NCBI RefSeq assembly: GCF_030148435.1
Contig: NZ_JASBTN010000081.1
Coordinates: forward strand, 62,001 to 126,000
Reading direction: 5' to 3'
DNA length: 64,000 bases
Source of the DNA: Aliiroseovarius sp.
GTDB taxonomy: Bacteria > Pseudomonadota > Alphaproteobacteria > Rhodobacterales > Rhodobacteraceae
Shown: piece by piece, positions 27,937 to 36,183 of the stretch
Position numbering within the stretch: position 1 is the first letter of the stretch
How the letters are laid out: each line of letters begins with the position of its first letter
Program-made: the position numbers and the translations under genes
The notes under the pieces: generated by a model
The model's database searches: none
Seen by the model: the letters and a program-made list of their open reading frames with translations, nothing else
What the model was told of the DNA's origin: nothing

Positions 27937-28641
27937 ATGTCGGATCTTCTCGAGGGAGCCTTGCAGGCGTTCTGGCTCGTTTTCGGGCGGGACCCGGTGC
28001 TGATCGAGATCAGCCTGCGTTCGCTGCGCGTGACCCTCACCGCGCTTCTGGTCGCCTGCGTCATCGCCCTCCCTCTGGGCGCCTACCTGGCCGTGCGCCG
28101 GTTCCGCCTGCGCCGCTATGTCATAGCGGTGCTGAATGCGCTGATGGGGCTGCCGCCGGTGGTGGTGGGTTTGATCGTTTATGTCTTTCTCAGCCGGTCC
28201 GGGCCGCTGGGCGTACTGGGCCTGCTGTTCACCCCCACGGCGATGATCATCGCCCAGGTGATCATCATCGTGCCGCTGATCGCCTCGATCGCGCACCAGG
28301 CGCTGCGCGAGCTGTGGTCGGATTACCACGACCTGTTGATCTCGATGAATGCGAGCCAGGGGCAGCGAATCCGCGCGCTCCTGTGGGACGGGCGCCGCGC
28401 CTTGCTGACGGCCGCCCTGGCGGGATTCGGGCGGGGCATCGGCGAGGTCGGCGCAATCATGGTCGTGGGCGGCAATATCGACCACCTCACCCGTGTCCTG
28501 ACCACCGCCATCGCGCTGGAGACCGGCAAGGGTGAATTCGCCCTTGCCCTGGCGCTGGGCTTCATCCTGATTGCCATCGCCATCGGTGTGAACCTTGCCA
28601 TCCACATGCTGTCCGGCACCGAGCGGGAGGGGCGCTGGTGA
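27937..28641 (+). CDS. tupB: Tungstate ABC transporter, permease
   Basis: A 234-residue inner-membrane permease with five or six helices and the binding-protein-dependent permease loop (QALRELWSDYHDLLISMNASQGQRI), then GFGRGIGEVGAIMVVGGNI, typical of TupB/ModB-like proteins. GAGG lies before the ATG at 27937. The frame is open further upstream, but that part lacks similarity and a ribosome site. It overlaps tupC by 4 bases. Confidence 0.9.
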   Translation: MSDLLEGALQAFWLVFGRDPVLIEISLRSLRVTLTALLVACVIALPLGAYLAVRRFRLRRYVIAVLNALMGLPPVVVGLIVYVFLSRSGPLGVLGLLFTPTAMIIAQVIIIVPLIASIAHQALRELWSDYHDLLISMNASQGQRIRALLWDGRRALLTAALAGFGRGIGEVGAIMVVGGNIDHLTRVLTTAIALETGKGEFALALALGFILIAIAIGVNLAIHMLSGTEREGRW

Positions 28642-29351
28642 GCAATCTCTTTCCCCTTTCCGTCGAAGGCGCGCTGACCCGGCGCCGTGGGCGTGTTCTG
28701 GTCGGTCCCGTCGATCTGAAGCTCGACCCCACCGGCACCACCATGGTGATCGGGCCGAACGGGGCTGGCAAGACCTCGCTTCTGCGGATGCTGCACGGGA
28801 TTGCCCGGCTGGGCGCGGGGCGGATCAACTGGGCCTGTGAGGAACATGAAGCGCAGCGCCACCAGGCCTTCGTCTTTCAGCAGCCTGTGATGATGCGCCG
28901 CACCGTGCAGGACAACCTGGCCTATCCGCTGCGGCTGAGTGGTGTGAAACGGGCCGAGGCGCGCGACCGGGCGGCGGTCTGGGCGGGCAAGGTCGGGCTG
29001 GGGGCGATGCTGACCCGGCAGGCCACGGTCCTGTCAGGGGGCGAGCGTCAGAAACTTGCCATTGCCCGTGCCTTGATCCGCGACCCGGAGCTTCTGTTCC
29101 TGGACGAACCCTGCTCGTCCCTCGACGGTCGCGCCACCCGCGAGATCGAAGAGATCCTGCACGGTGTTGCCGAGGTTGGAACCCGCATCATCATGTCGAC
29201 CCATGACATGGGTCAGGCCCGCCGCCTGGGCACCGAGGTCGCCTTTCTGCTGCACGGCAAGGTGCATGAATTCGCCGCCGCCGATACGTTTTTTCCCGCG
29301 CCCGCCACCGCGCAGGCCCGCGCATTTCTGAATGGAGATATCGTCGAATGA
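28638..29351 (+). CDS. tupC: Tungstate ABC transporter, ATP-binding protein
   Basis: A 237-residue ABC ATPase with Walker A GPNGAGKTS, Q-loop FQQPVMMRRTV, signature LSGGERQK, Walker B LLFLDEP and the switch His in STHDMGQ. It starts with GTG at 28638, overlapping the tupB stop. It overlaps tupA by 4 bases, so all three are translationally coupled. Confidence 0.92.
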   Translation: MSNLFPLSVEGALTRRRGRVLVGPVDLKLDPTGTTMVIGPNGAGKTSLLRMLHGIARLGAGRINWACEEHEAQRHQAFVFQQPVMMRRTVQDNLAYPLRLSGVKRAEARDRAAVWAGKVGLGAMLTRQATVLSGGERQKLAIARALIRDPELLFLDEPCSSLDGRATREIEEILHGVAEVGTRIIMSTHDMGQARRLGTEVAFLLHGKVHEFAAADTFFPAPATAQARAFLNGDIVE

Positions 29352-30142
29352 AACGTCTGATCCTGGGGGCAATTCTGGCCGCCACGACCGCCACAGCGTC
29401 GCTGGCCGAAGCGATGAAACTGGCGGTGACAACCTCGTTTCACAACTCGGGCCTGTCCGACATCCTGCTGCCGCAGATCAAGGCGGACACGGGCATCGAG
29501 GTGCAGTTGCTGGTGGTCGGCACGGGACAGGCGATCCGGTTGGGCGAGGCGGGGGATGTGGACGCGATCCTGGTGCATTCGCTGAAAGCCGAAGAGGCGT
29601 TTCTGGCGGGCGGCTACGGCACCCATCGGCGCGAGATCATGTACAATGATTTCGTCTTTGTCGGTCCGTCGGACGATCCCGCCGGGATTGCCGGGGCGAA
29701 CTCCGCTGCCGCCGCGCTGGTGGCGATCGCCGATGCGCGGGCGGATTTCGTCAGCCGGGGCGATGATTCTGGCACCCACAAGAAGGAACTCAGCCTCTGG
29801 TCCGCCGCGGGCGTGGTCCCCGAGGGCGACTGGTACAAGGCGGTCGGTGCGGGCATGGGGGCTTCGCTGAACACCGCTGCCGGCATGGGCGCCTATATCA
29901 TGTCGGACCGGGCCAGCTGGCTGAATTTCGCCAACAAGGCCGATCAGGCCCTGCTGTTCGCGGGCGATCCGGTACTGTTCAACCAGTATGCGTTTCTGCC
30001 GGTAAACCCGGTGAAACACCCGCATGTAGAGGCGGAATTGGTGGAAAAGCTGGAGGCCTGGCTGGTCTCGGACACGGCACGGGAGCTGATCAACAGCTAC
30101 AGGATCAACGGCGAGACGCTGTTCACTTTCAACGCCAGGTGA
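29348..30142 (+). CDS. tupA: Tungstate ABC transporter, substrate-binding protein
   Basis: A 264-residue periplasmic binding protein with a signal peptide (about 20 residues, ending ASLAEA). TTSFHNSGL near the mature N-terminus matches the TupA oxyanion-binding loop, and SRGDDSGTHKKEL is the second conserved loop; these separate TupA from molybdate ModA. It delivers tungstate for a tungstopterin enzyme, most plausibly the formate dehydrogenase 7 kb away. The family is known for very high selectivity for tungstate. Confidence 0.92.
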   Translation: MKRLILGAILAATTATASLAEAMKLAVTTSFHNSGLSDILLPQIKADTGIEVQLLVVGTGQAIRLGEAGDVDAILVHSLKAEEAFLAGGYGTHRREIMYNDFVFVGPSDDPAGIAGANSAAAALVAIADARADFVSRGDDSGTHKKELSLWSAAGVVPEGDWYKAVGAGMGASLNTAAGMGAYIMSDRASWLNFANKADQALLFAGDPVLFNQYAFLPVNPVKHPHVEAELVEKLEAWLVSDTARELINSYRINGETLFTFNAR

Positions 30143-30150
30143 GGGGGGGG

Positions 30151-30207
30151 CGGAATTTTCGAAAATTCCGGTCCGTTCAGCGGGAATTCGCTCTCCAGAA
30201 CGAATTC
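30151..30207. terminator. Double-hairpin bidirectional terminator
   Basis: A perfect 20-bp palindrome (CGGAATTTTC at 30151-30160 and its complement to 30170) is followed by a second hairpin, GAATTCG (30184-30190) with CGAATTC (30201-30207). It lies between convergent genes that end at 30142 (+) and 30258 (-). Confidence 0.65.
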
Positions 30208-30257
30208 GCATCCGCTTCACTCTTCGAAGAAAACGGTTGCAGGCGCGGACGTCTCGA

Positions 30258-30737
30258 TCAGTCCTCCACCGACCCGTGCACGGCAAACTGGGCAAGATCC
30301 GCCGCCTGCGCCTCGATCTTGCGAAAGCCCTCGCGCACGCCGGCTTCGGTCAGTTCGCGTGCCACGGTCAGCAGCGTGTTGTCCGGGTGCTCGTCGCAAA
30401 GTTCGGCCATGTGCGCCAGCTCCTCGGCGGCCACCGGGCGGGCGGCCTCGACACTGGGCGCGCCGTAATAGGTCACGAAATGCCGGGCCAGCGTGTCGGT
30501 CAGCGCCTCAAACTCACCGGACGTGACCTCGGCCACGGCGACGAAGGTCACGCGCCCGCCGGTTTCCAGCCCCAGCCAGCCATTGGCGAAAGCCTGGCGC
30601 GCCTTGCCGACCAGATCCCCCTCGCTCCAGTTCGAGAATTCAAAGCCCCCGGACAGGCACCATTCGCCGGTGCGCGCCGGTTTGGCAAAGACGTACTGGT
30701 CGCTTTCGTCAAGATGGGTTGCGCGGGCGAGTTTCAT
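30258..30737 (-). CDS. Uncharacterised protein (DUF6505-like) of the formate dehydrogenase region
   Basis: A 159-residue soluble acidic protein with no recognisable catalytic motif. It starts MKLARATHLDESDQYVFA and has ARTGEWCLSGGFEFSNW and the FRKIEAQAADLAQFAVHG tail. I associate it with the DUF6505 family found beside Mrp and formate dehydrogenase genes in Rhodobacteraceae; the name is from memory. Last gene of the leftward operon, 1 base after the ligase-like gene. Probably a helper in enzyme maturation, but no function is known. Confidence 0.6.
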   Translation of the reverse strand: MKLARATHLDESDQYVFAKPARTGEWCLSGGFEFSNWSEGDLVGKARQAFANGWLGLETGGRVTFVAVAEVTSGEFEALTDTLARHFVTYYGAPSVEAARPVAAEELAHMAELCDEHPDNTLLTVARELTEAGVREGFRKIEAQAADLAQFAVHGSVED

Positions 30738-30738
30738 G

Positions 30739-31440
30739 TCAGGCCTCCAACAGGGCGGTGAGCGGGATCAGATGGGTGGTGTCGCCCTGGCGCAGGAGCA
30801 TTCCGAATTCTTCGTCCACACCCAGAAAACTGCCGGACAGGTCGCCTTGGGTGCGCTCCTCGCCCATGCCATGGGACAGGCCGCGCCACTCGGCATGCAG
30901 CGCACGCGCGCCCTCGTCCTCCCACCGGTTGATCCAGTTCAGCGTATGGCGTGCCCAGGCTTCGAGCAGGGCCGTCGCGTCCACATCCGCGCAGCCCTCG
31001 GCATAGAGCGCGGTGGCATCCGGTGTTTCGCCGGTTTCCGCTGACGGCGGCCAGAGCGGCAGGGTCAGGCCGACCACCAACCAGTCGGGCTTCGCCTCGG
31101 GATCGGTATGCGAGGCGGCCACCCGCAGCCCGCCGCACCGCGCGCCGTTCAGAAAAAGCGCCCCGTCCCAGCCCAGGTGCACCGCCACCTCGGGTGGGGC
31201 GAGCGCGCCCAGGGCGTTCTGAAAGCCCACGGCGCAGAGCGGCAGCATGGTCATTGCCTTGGCCAGGGACACCTCGGGCGCAAGCACCAGCGCCGCCTGC
31301 ATCACGTCGGCGCCCAGGTTGTGCACGACCAAGCCCGCGTCGCAGCCCATCGCCGCCTTGGCGCAGGCGCTGTCGAAAGCGTCCATCGCGCCGGTCACGG
31401 CAAGGCCGGACATGAGGGGCGGAAAGACGGGGTCGCTCAT
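30739..31440 (-). CDS. Biotin/lipoate-ligase-fold protein (DUF4444-type), probably without ligase activity
   Basis: A 233-residue protein whose core resembles biotin protein ligase: VHLGWDGALFLNGARCGGLRV ... WLVVGLTLPL lines up with the strand-loop-strand of BirA. The nucleotide motif GRGRRG is absent and the catalytic Lys of KLAGIL is replaced (ARCGGL has Cys). A C-terminal extension of about 60 residues resembles DUF4444. It overlaps the Mrp gene by 4 bases. The missing residues suggest a binding rather than ligase role, perhaps for a cofactor or peptide during formate dehydrogenase assembly; this is inference. Confidence 0.65.
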   Translation of the reverse strand: MSDPVFPPLMSGLAVTGAMDAFDSACAKAAMGCDAGLVVHNLGADVMQAALVLAPEVSLAKAMTMLPLCAVGFQNALGALAPPEVAVHLGWDGALFLNGARCGGLRVAASHTDPEAKPDWLVVGLTLPLWPPSAETGETPDATALYAEGCADVDATALLEAWARHTLNWINRWEDEGARALHAEWRGLSHGMGEERTQGDLSGSFLGVDEEFGMLLRQGDTTHLIPLTALLEA

Positions 31441-32483
31441 GCGTGGCCCCCGTCGACCAGTGCCCTGGCGAGGGACTGGAAGGCCGCGGCCTGTGCGCTG
31501 TCGGGCTGGCTGACCACCACCGGGGCGCCGCCATCGGCCGCCATACGGATCTGTATGTCCAGCGGAATTTCGGCCAACAGATCCACGCCCAGTTTCTCGG
31601 CCTCTGCGGCCACGCCGCCATGGCCGAACGTGTGTTCCTCGTGCCCGCAGTTGGAGCAGATATGGGTCGACATGTTTTCAACCATGCCGACGAGCGGCAC
31701 GTTCATCTGTTTGAACATGTCGATCCCCTTGCGCGCATCCAGAAGGGCAACGTCCTGCGGAGTCGAGACGACCAGTGCCCCGTCCACCTGCGCCTTCTGC
31801 GCCAGCGTCATCTGCACGTCCCCGGTCCCGGGTGGCAGATCAACGATCAGCACATCGAGCGCCCCCCATTGCACCTGCATCATCATCTGCTGAAGCGCGC
31901 CCATCAGCATCGGCCCGCGCCAGACCACCGCCTGGTCGTCATTGGTCATGAGCCCGATCGACATCATCGTCACGCCATGGTTGCGCAGCGGCAGGATGGT
32001 CTTGCCATCCGGGCTGGACGGCCGCCCGGAGACACCCAGCATGCGCGGCTGGCTGGGGCCGTAAACGTCGGCGTCCAGCAGCCCGACCCGCCGCCCGGAG
32101 GCTGCCAGAGCGCAGGCCAGGTTCGCCGAAACGGTCGACTTGCCGACCCCGCCCTTGCCCGAAGCCACGGCGAGGATGCGGTCAACGCCGGGGATCTTCT
32201 CGGGCCCCTTGGGTGCCGCTTTCTGCGGCTTCAGATCCGGCGGCGCCTTGGTGCTGTGGGCGGTCATGACGATATTCGCCGTTGCCCCCAGCGCGGTCAG
32301 CGCGGCCTCGGCCTTGGCCTTGACGCCCTCATAGGTCTGGGCGCGGGTCGGATCGACCTCCATCACGAAGCGCGCGGTGGTGCCATCCAGGTTCAAGGCC
32401 CGCACCACGCCAGAGGATACGATGTCGCCGCCGGCCGGGTCCGCCACGCCTTTCAGCGCGTTCAGAATGTCCTCTCGCGTCAA
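31437..32483 (-). CDS. Mrp/ApbC family iron-sulfur carrier ATPase
   Basis: A 348-residue P-loop protein. An N-terminal MIP18-like region (1-85) is followed by the deviant Walker A ASGKGGVGKST, DADVYGPSQP, VDLPPGTGDVQM and the CxxC motif ICSNCGHEEH that binds a transferable [4Fe-4S] cluster. The start is taken as TTG at 32483: GGGAG lies 7 bases upstream, it follows the DUF6494 stop by 4 bases, and LTREDIL is the usual N-terminus. In this operon it probably supplies clusters to formate dehydrogenase. Confidence 0.9.
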   Translation of the reverse strand: MTREDILNALKGVADPAGGDIVSSGVVRALNLDGTTARFVMEVDPTRAQTYEGVKAKAEAALTALGATANIVMTAHSTKAPPDLKPQKAAPKGPEKIPGVDRILAVASGKGGVGKSTVSANLACALAASGRRVGLLDADVYGPSQPRMLGVSGRPSSPDGKTILPLRNHGVTMMSIGLMTNDDQAVVWRGPMLMGALQQMMMQVQWGALDVLIVDLPPGTGDVQMTLAQKAQVDGALVVSTPQDVALLDARKGIDMFKQMNVPLVGMVENMSTHICSNCGHEEHTFGHGGVAAEAEKLGVDLLAEIPLDIQIRMAADGGAPVVVSQPDSAQAAAFQSLARALVDGGHA

Positions 32484-32487
32484 GGGG

Positions 32488-32682
32488 TTACTCCCGATCC
32501 TTGATTTCGCCCTCGACCACATGGGTCATGCCGAGCTCTTCGATGGTGATTACCGCGCGGGCGGTGAAGCTCTTGCCGGCAGAATCGGGCGCGGTGCGCA
32601 GGGCTTCTTCGATTGCCTGCTGCGAGGTCACGCCGACCTGTTTCAGGAACTTGCGCATGGACATATTGAAATCGTCGCTCAT
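32488..32682 (-). CDS. Small DUF6494-like protein
   Basis: A 64-residue protein: MSMRKFLKQVGVTSQQAIEEALR, then AVITIEELGMTHVVEGEI. It looks like a small alpha-beta domain. I associate it with DUF6494, found next to Mrp ATPases in this group. It sits between the poly-ferredoxin gene (12-base gap) and Mrp (4-base gap), so it is surely cotranscribed. No function known; a partner or scaffold for Mrp is possible. Confidence 0.72.
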   Translation of the reverse strand: MSDDFNMSMRKFLKQVGVTSQQAIEEALRTAPDSAGKSFTARAVITIEELGMTHVVEGEIKDRE

Positions 32683-32694
32683 CAGTCTCTCCGT

Positions 32695-34641
32695 TCAGTG
32701 GTCGCGCCGTTTGGACAGGTAGTCCTCGGTGGTGCGCGGGCGCGGGCGATCTCCGCCCGCGAAAGGGTTGTCCTTTGCGTGATACTGCGCGTTCACGCGG
32801 CAATTGTCACACATCTGGATCATCCGCGCGGCCTCGGGGTTGGCGTACATGGCGTGATTGCCCGCGAGTTTCTCGGTAATCTTCTCGATGGTGGACCTCA
32901 CGCCAAAGAGCGCGCCGCATTCGATACAGGCGAAGGGTTCTTCCTCGTTCAGCACCTGTTGATCCAGGGCGCTGTCGGCCAGGGTCAGCCGGGGCGTCAG
33001 GGTGATCGCCTTCTCGGGGCAGGTTGCCGCGCAGATGCCGCATTGCAGGCAGGCATCCTCCTGGAACCTCAGCTGCGGCAGGTCCGGGTTGTCGCCAAGC
33101 GCGCCGGAAGGACACAGGGACACGCAGGACAGGCAGAGCGTGCAGGCGTCGGTATCGACCAATACGCCGCCGTAGGGCGCGCCCTCTGGCAGCGGCAGGG
33201 TGGGGGCGTCAGGGTGCAGGGCGCGCGCGGCCTGGCGCGTCACTTGCCGACGGGTGCCCACGGGGCGCACCGGCGTGGCGAGGGGCGTGGGCGTGTCACT
33301 GTCATAAAGCACGTCCGACAGGGCGTCCGGATCGGCGGTGTCGATCAGCGTGACCGTGGCTCCGATGGCACGAGCCAGGGTCGCTTCGCCTTCCGCCACC
33401 TGCCGGTCGACGCCCGGCGCCATCAGGAGCGAGACATCAGCAAACCCCGCCGCCACAGCGGCCAGTATTTCGGCATGCCCGAACGCGCCGGTGGCGGACA
33501 TTTCCAGCGGCACCACATCGGCGGGCAGGCCACGTCCGAAGCGGGCGGACAGGCGAACCATCTCGGCCCCGTGGGCATTGACCACCAGCAGGCGTGGGGC
33601 ACTGCCGCCTGCCTTGTGATAGGCGCTGGCGAGGGTCTGGACCCGGCGCAGGGTCAGGTCCACCGGCGGGGCGTCATAGCTGATCGCCCCCGAAGGGCAG
33701 AGCGACGAACAGGCCCCGCAGCCCGCGCAGATCATCGGGTCCACGATGATGTTGTCGCCATCGGGCTGGATCGCGCCGGTGGGGCAGGCGTCCAGACAGC
33801 GTGAACAGCCCGGCTGGCCGGCGCGGGAATGGGCGCAGAGCATCGGCTCGGTCTTGACGAAGAGGGTTTTCTCGAACGTGCCGACCATGTGCGAGGCGGC
33901 CAGAACCGCGCCGGCCACCGCCTGCGGGCTGCGCGGATCGGCGCGCAGGTAGCCTTCGCGTTTCTCGGGCGAGGGAAAGAGCGGGGTATTGCCACTCAGG
34001 TCCAGGATAATGTCGCAGTCCGAGCGCCCGCCGTCACGCGGGGCGGTCAGGCCGGGGGTGCCGCGTCCGGTCGGATCCAGCTGCGACAGCGCGTCGATGG
34101 TCACGCCAAAGCCGCCGAACGCCCCGGTGGCCTTGCGCAACCGCCCGCGGATCACGTCGAAGTCGCGGGTCACTGGCGGCTCGACATCATCCGTCAGCAG
34201 GACCGTGACGCCCAGGTAATCCTTCAACGCCTCCGCCGCGGACAGGGCCACATCGCCCGCGCCGATTACCAGGCAGAGACCTTCGGATGTCACGTCCAGG
34301 GCCTTCTCGATGGGGGCGGGCAGGGTCGCCTCCGCGACCAGGGCGGCCAATTTGGGCAGTTTCGGGGCCGGATCGGCGGACCATCCGGCCCGATCGCGCA
34401 GGTCCAGAACCGGGGGCGCAGGGGCGCCGATCTCGGCGGCAAGGGCTTCGAAAAGGCGGCTCTCCTGGCCGCAACAAAAAATCGCATTGCCCCCCCCGAT
34501 CGCGGTGGCGGCAGCGTCGATCTGCGTGGTGCAGAGCGCCGAATGCACCTTGGAGCAGCTCAGGCCGGTGGCCTGCGAAAGCGCCTCTGCATCCAGGGTC
34601 ATGGATCCAGAGCAATCACATAGAATCAATGATTTATCCAA
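32695..34641 (-). CDS. Multi-[4Fe-4S] ferredoxin-like protein of the formate dehydrogenase region
   Basis: A 648-residue cytoplasmic protein. At least four ferredoxin-type Cys clusters are visible: CSRCLDACP, CAGCGACSSLCP, CTLCLSCVSLCP and CLQCGICAATCP, plus CIECG and CDNC pairs near the C-terminus. The N-terminal half (LVIGAGDVALSAAEAL) looks Rossmann-like. The start is taken as TTG at 34641 (LDKSLILCDCSG) because GGAGGGG lies just upstream; the frame stays open beyond but without similarity. It probably carries electrons for cofactor or cluster maturation. First gene of the leftward operon. Confidence 0.8.
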   Translation of the reverse strand: MDKSLILCDCSGSMTLDAEALSQATGLSCSKVHSALCTTQIDAAATAIGGGNAIFCCGQESRLFEALAAEIGAPAPPVLDLRDRAGWSADPAPKLPKLAALVAEATLPAPIEKALDVTSEGLCLVIGAGDVALSAAEALKDYLGVTVLLTDDVEPPVTRDFDVIRGRLRKATGAFGGFGVTIDALSQLDPTGRGTPGLTAPRDGGRSDCDIILDLSGNTPLFPSPEKREGYLRADPRSPQAVAGAVLAASHMVGTFEKTLFVKTEPMLCAHSRAGQPGCSRCLDACPTGAIQPDGDNIIVDPMICAGCGACSSLCPSGAISYDAPPVDLTLRRVQTLASAYHKAGGSAPRLLVVNAHGAEMVRLSARFGRGLPADVVPLEMSATGAFGHAEILAAVAAGFADVSLLMAPGVDRQVAEGEATLARAIGATVTLIDTADPDALSDVLYDSDTPTPLATPVRPVGTRRQVTRQAARALHPDAPTLPLPEGAPYGGVLVDTDACTLCLSCVSLCPSGALGDNPDLPQLRFQEDACLQCGICAATCPEKAITLTPRLTLADSALDQQVLNEEEPFACIECGALFGVRSTIEKITEKLAGNHAMYANPEAARMIQMCDNCRVNAQYHAKDNPFAGGDRPRPRTTEDYLSKRRDH

Positions 34642-34996
34642 GGTTTTCCCCTCCGGTTTTCCGCATGGATTTTGGCCCATTTCGGGGCCGGAACCTGATC
34701 CAACTAGACATGATTCGAATCGTGTCTCAACCGGTTTTCCCTGCGAAGACCCGGGCGAAACCGGCCGCGCCGGGGAAGGTGATTCGCCCGCATCGGCGCG
34801 GCAATTGAACCCGATGAAAAATATCGGGATAGACAAATGGTCCCTGTGGCCTTCGGCGCGAAAAGAGGTGTCGACATTTTGTCCGGAATGCCGCCAGGGC
34901 AGTCCAAACCCCTTTCTGCACGAGGTCGCGCTTTGGCAAGCTCGGCTCAGGGAGGACAGTCAGATCGAAATTCGCGACCCCAACAGGTATGACGCG
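34642..34996. promoter_or_regulatory. Divergent control region of the formate dehydrogenase block with a 22-bp palindrome
   Basis: At 34706-34727 the halves AGACATGATTC and GAATCGTGTCT form a 22-bp palindrome with one mismatched pair. It is 65 bases upstream of the poly-ferredoxin start and about 270 bases before the DUF3305 start (34997), so one regulator could control both operons. No -24/-12 (sigma-54) promoter was found on either strand. The DUF3305 frame is open back to 34814 with an ATG there, so part of this stretch could be coding. Confidence 0.6.
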
Positions 34997-35533
34997 ATGC
35001 CAGTCGGTATCGTGCTGCGCCGTCGGCCGGGTGTGACCCGATGGGCGGCCTGGTCGTGGTCAGCCATCGATGCGCTGCCCGGGGCGACGGATGCCTCCTG
35101 GCGGGTGCTGCGCGAGGAAGGCGGGTTGACGGATTTCCACGCCGCCACACCGGTGATAGAGCTGCATGGCGCGGACACAGAGGGTTACGTGCACGGGCTG
35201 ATGGCGCAGGTGCCCTCGATCTATGTGATCCTGCGGGAATGCGACGGGGAGCATCCCCTGGAGGTCGTGCTGGCCACGGTCTCGCCCTACGAGGCGCAGG
35301 ACTATGCCGACAGCGGCGAGGAGATCATCGAGAAGATCCCGATGCCCGCTCCGGTGCTGGCTTGGGTCGAGGATTTCGTCGCGGCCCATCACCACGAGGA
35401 AGCTTTCAAGAAACGCAAGCGCGACCGCAAGGATGTGAGCCTTGTCGAGGACGGCGTCGGTGACGCACGCATTGCGCAGATGGCGGATGTCTATCGCTCG
35501 CCCGTGCAGGCCAAGAAGGAGCGGCTGGGATGA
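34997..35533 (+). CDS. DUF3305 family protein
   Basis: A 178-residue protein from the ATG that begins MPVGIVLRRRPGVTRWAAWS, the usual N-terminus of DUF3305. Other family blocks are PSIYVILRE, SPYEAQDYADSGEE, IPMPAPVLAWVEDFVAAHH and KRKRDRKDVSLVEDGVGDARI. Function unknown; the family is found with DUF3306 and TorD-like chaperones beside formate dehydrogenases, which implies a maturation role. An ATG at 34814 would add 61 residues without family similarity; neither start has a strong ribosome site. It overlaps DUF3306 by 4 bases. Confidence 0.8.
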   Translation: MPVGIVLRRRPGVTRWAAWSWSAIDALPGATDASWRVLREEGGLTDFHAATPVIELHGADTEGYVHGLMAQVPSIYVILRECDGEHPLEVVLATVSPYEAQDYADSGEEIIEKIPMPAPVLAWVEDFVAAHHHEEAFKKRKRDRKDVSLVEDGVGDARIAQMADVYRSPVQAKKERLG

Positions 35534-36183
35534 GCGATGCCAGGAAAAGTGGGAACCGGTTTTCCGCCCGGCATCGCGACCAAGGGGGGCTCGATTTTTG
35601 GGCACGGCGGAAAGCGGCGGTTGAAGCCGAGATGCGCGAGGAGGAACGTCGGGACGAGGCGGCCCAGCGCGCCGAACACGAGGCGGCACTGGCAGAGCGC
35701 TCGGACGAGGACATCCTGGCTGAGCTGAACCTGCCGGACCCGGACAGCCTGGGTGAGGGGGACGACTTCAAGGCCTTCCTGCAAGACGCCGTGCCCGCCC
35801 GTATCCGGACCCGCGCGTTGCGCCGGTTGTGGCGGGTGAACCCGGTGCTGGCCAATGTCGATGGGTTGATCGACTACGGCGAGGATTTCAACGACGCGTC
35901 TTTCGTCGTCGAGAACATGCAGACCGCCTACCAGGTCGGCAAGGGCATGACGAAACACGTGCTCGATCTGGCCCGTCAGGCCACCGAGGAGGCCGAAGAC
36001 GCGGGCCTGCCGGACGACCAGCCCGACACTCCCCCCGGCACTCCCCCCGACGGTTCACCGCCACCTGCGCCCGAGCCCCCTGTTCTGACCGTGGTCGAAA
36101 CGGCGCCCCTGCCCGAAGAACCCGAACCCATCCCCCAGACCCAGCGCCGCATGCGCTTTGCCTTCGATCAGGAGGCCACATGA
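35530..36183 (+). CDS. DUF3306 family protein
   Basis: A 217-residue hydrophilic protein. After a variable start come FWARRKAAVEAE, EDILAELNLPDPDSL, RALRRLWRVNPVLANVDGLIDYGEDF and VVENMQTAYQVGKGM, the DUF3306 signature. The C-terminal 60 residues are Pro/Glu rich and probably disordered. It starts by ATGA overlap with DUF3305 and ends by ATGA overlap with the chaperone gene, so the three are translationally coupled. Probable assembly factor of formate dehydrogenase; mechanism unknown. Confidence 0.82.
   Translation: MSDARKSGNRFSARHRDQGGLDFWARRKAAVEAEMREEERRDEAAQRAEHEAALAERSDEDILAELNLPDPDSLGEGDDFKAFLQDAVPARIRTRALRRLWRVNPVLANVDGLIDYGEDFNDASFVVENMQTAYQVGKGMTKHVLDLARQATEEAEDAGLPDDQPDTPPGTPPDGSPPPAPEPPVLTVVETAPLPEEPEPIPQTQRRMRFAFDQEAT

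Noticed and set aside
34642-34996. Sigma-54 promoter for the formate dehydrogenase operons
   Set aside because: GG and GC dinucleotides occur but never with the 10-base spacing and TGGCAC/TTGC context required.
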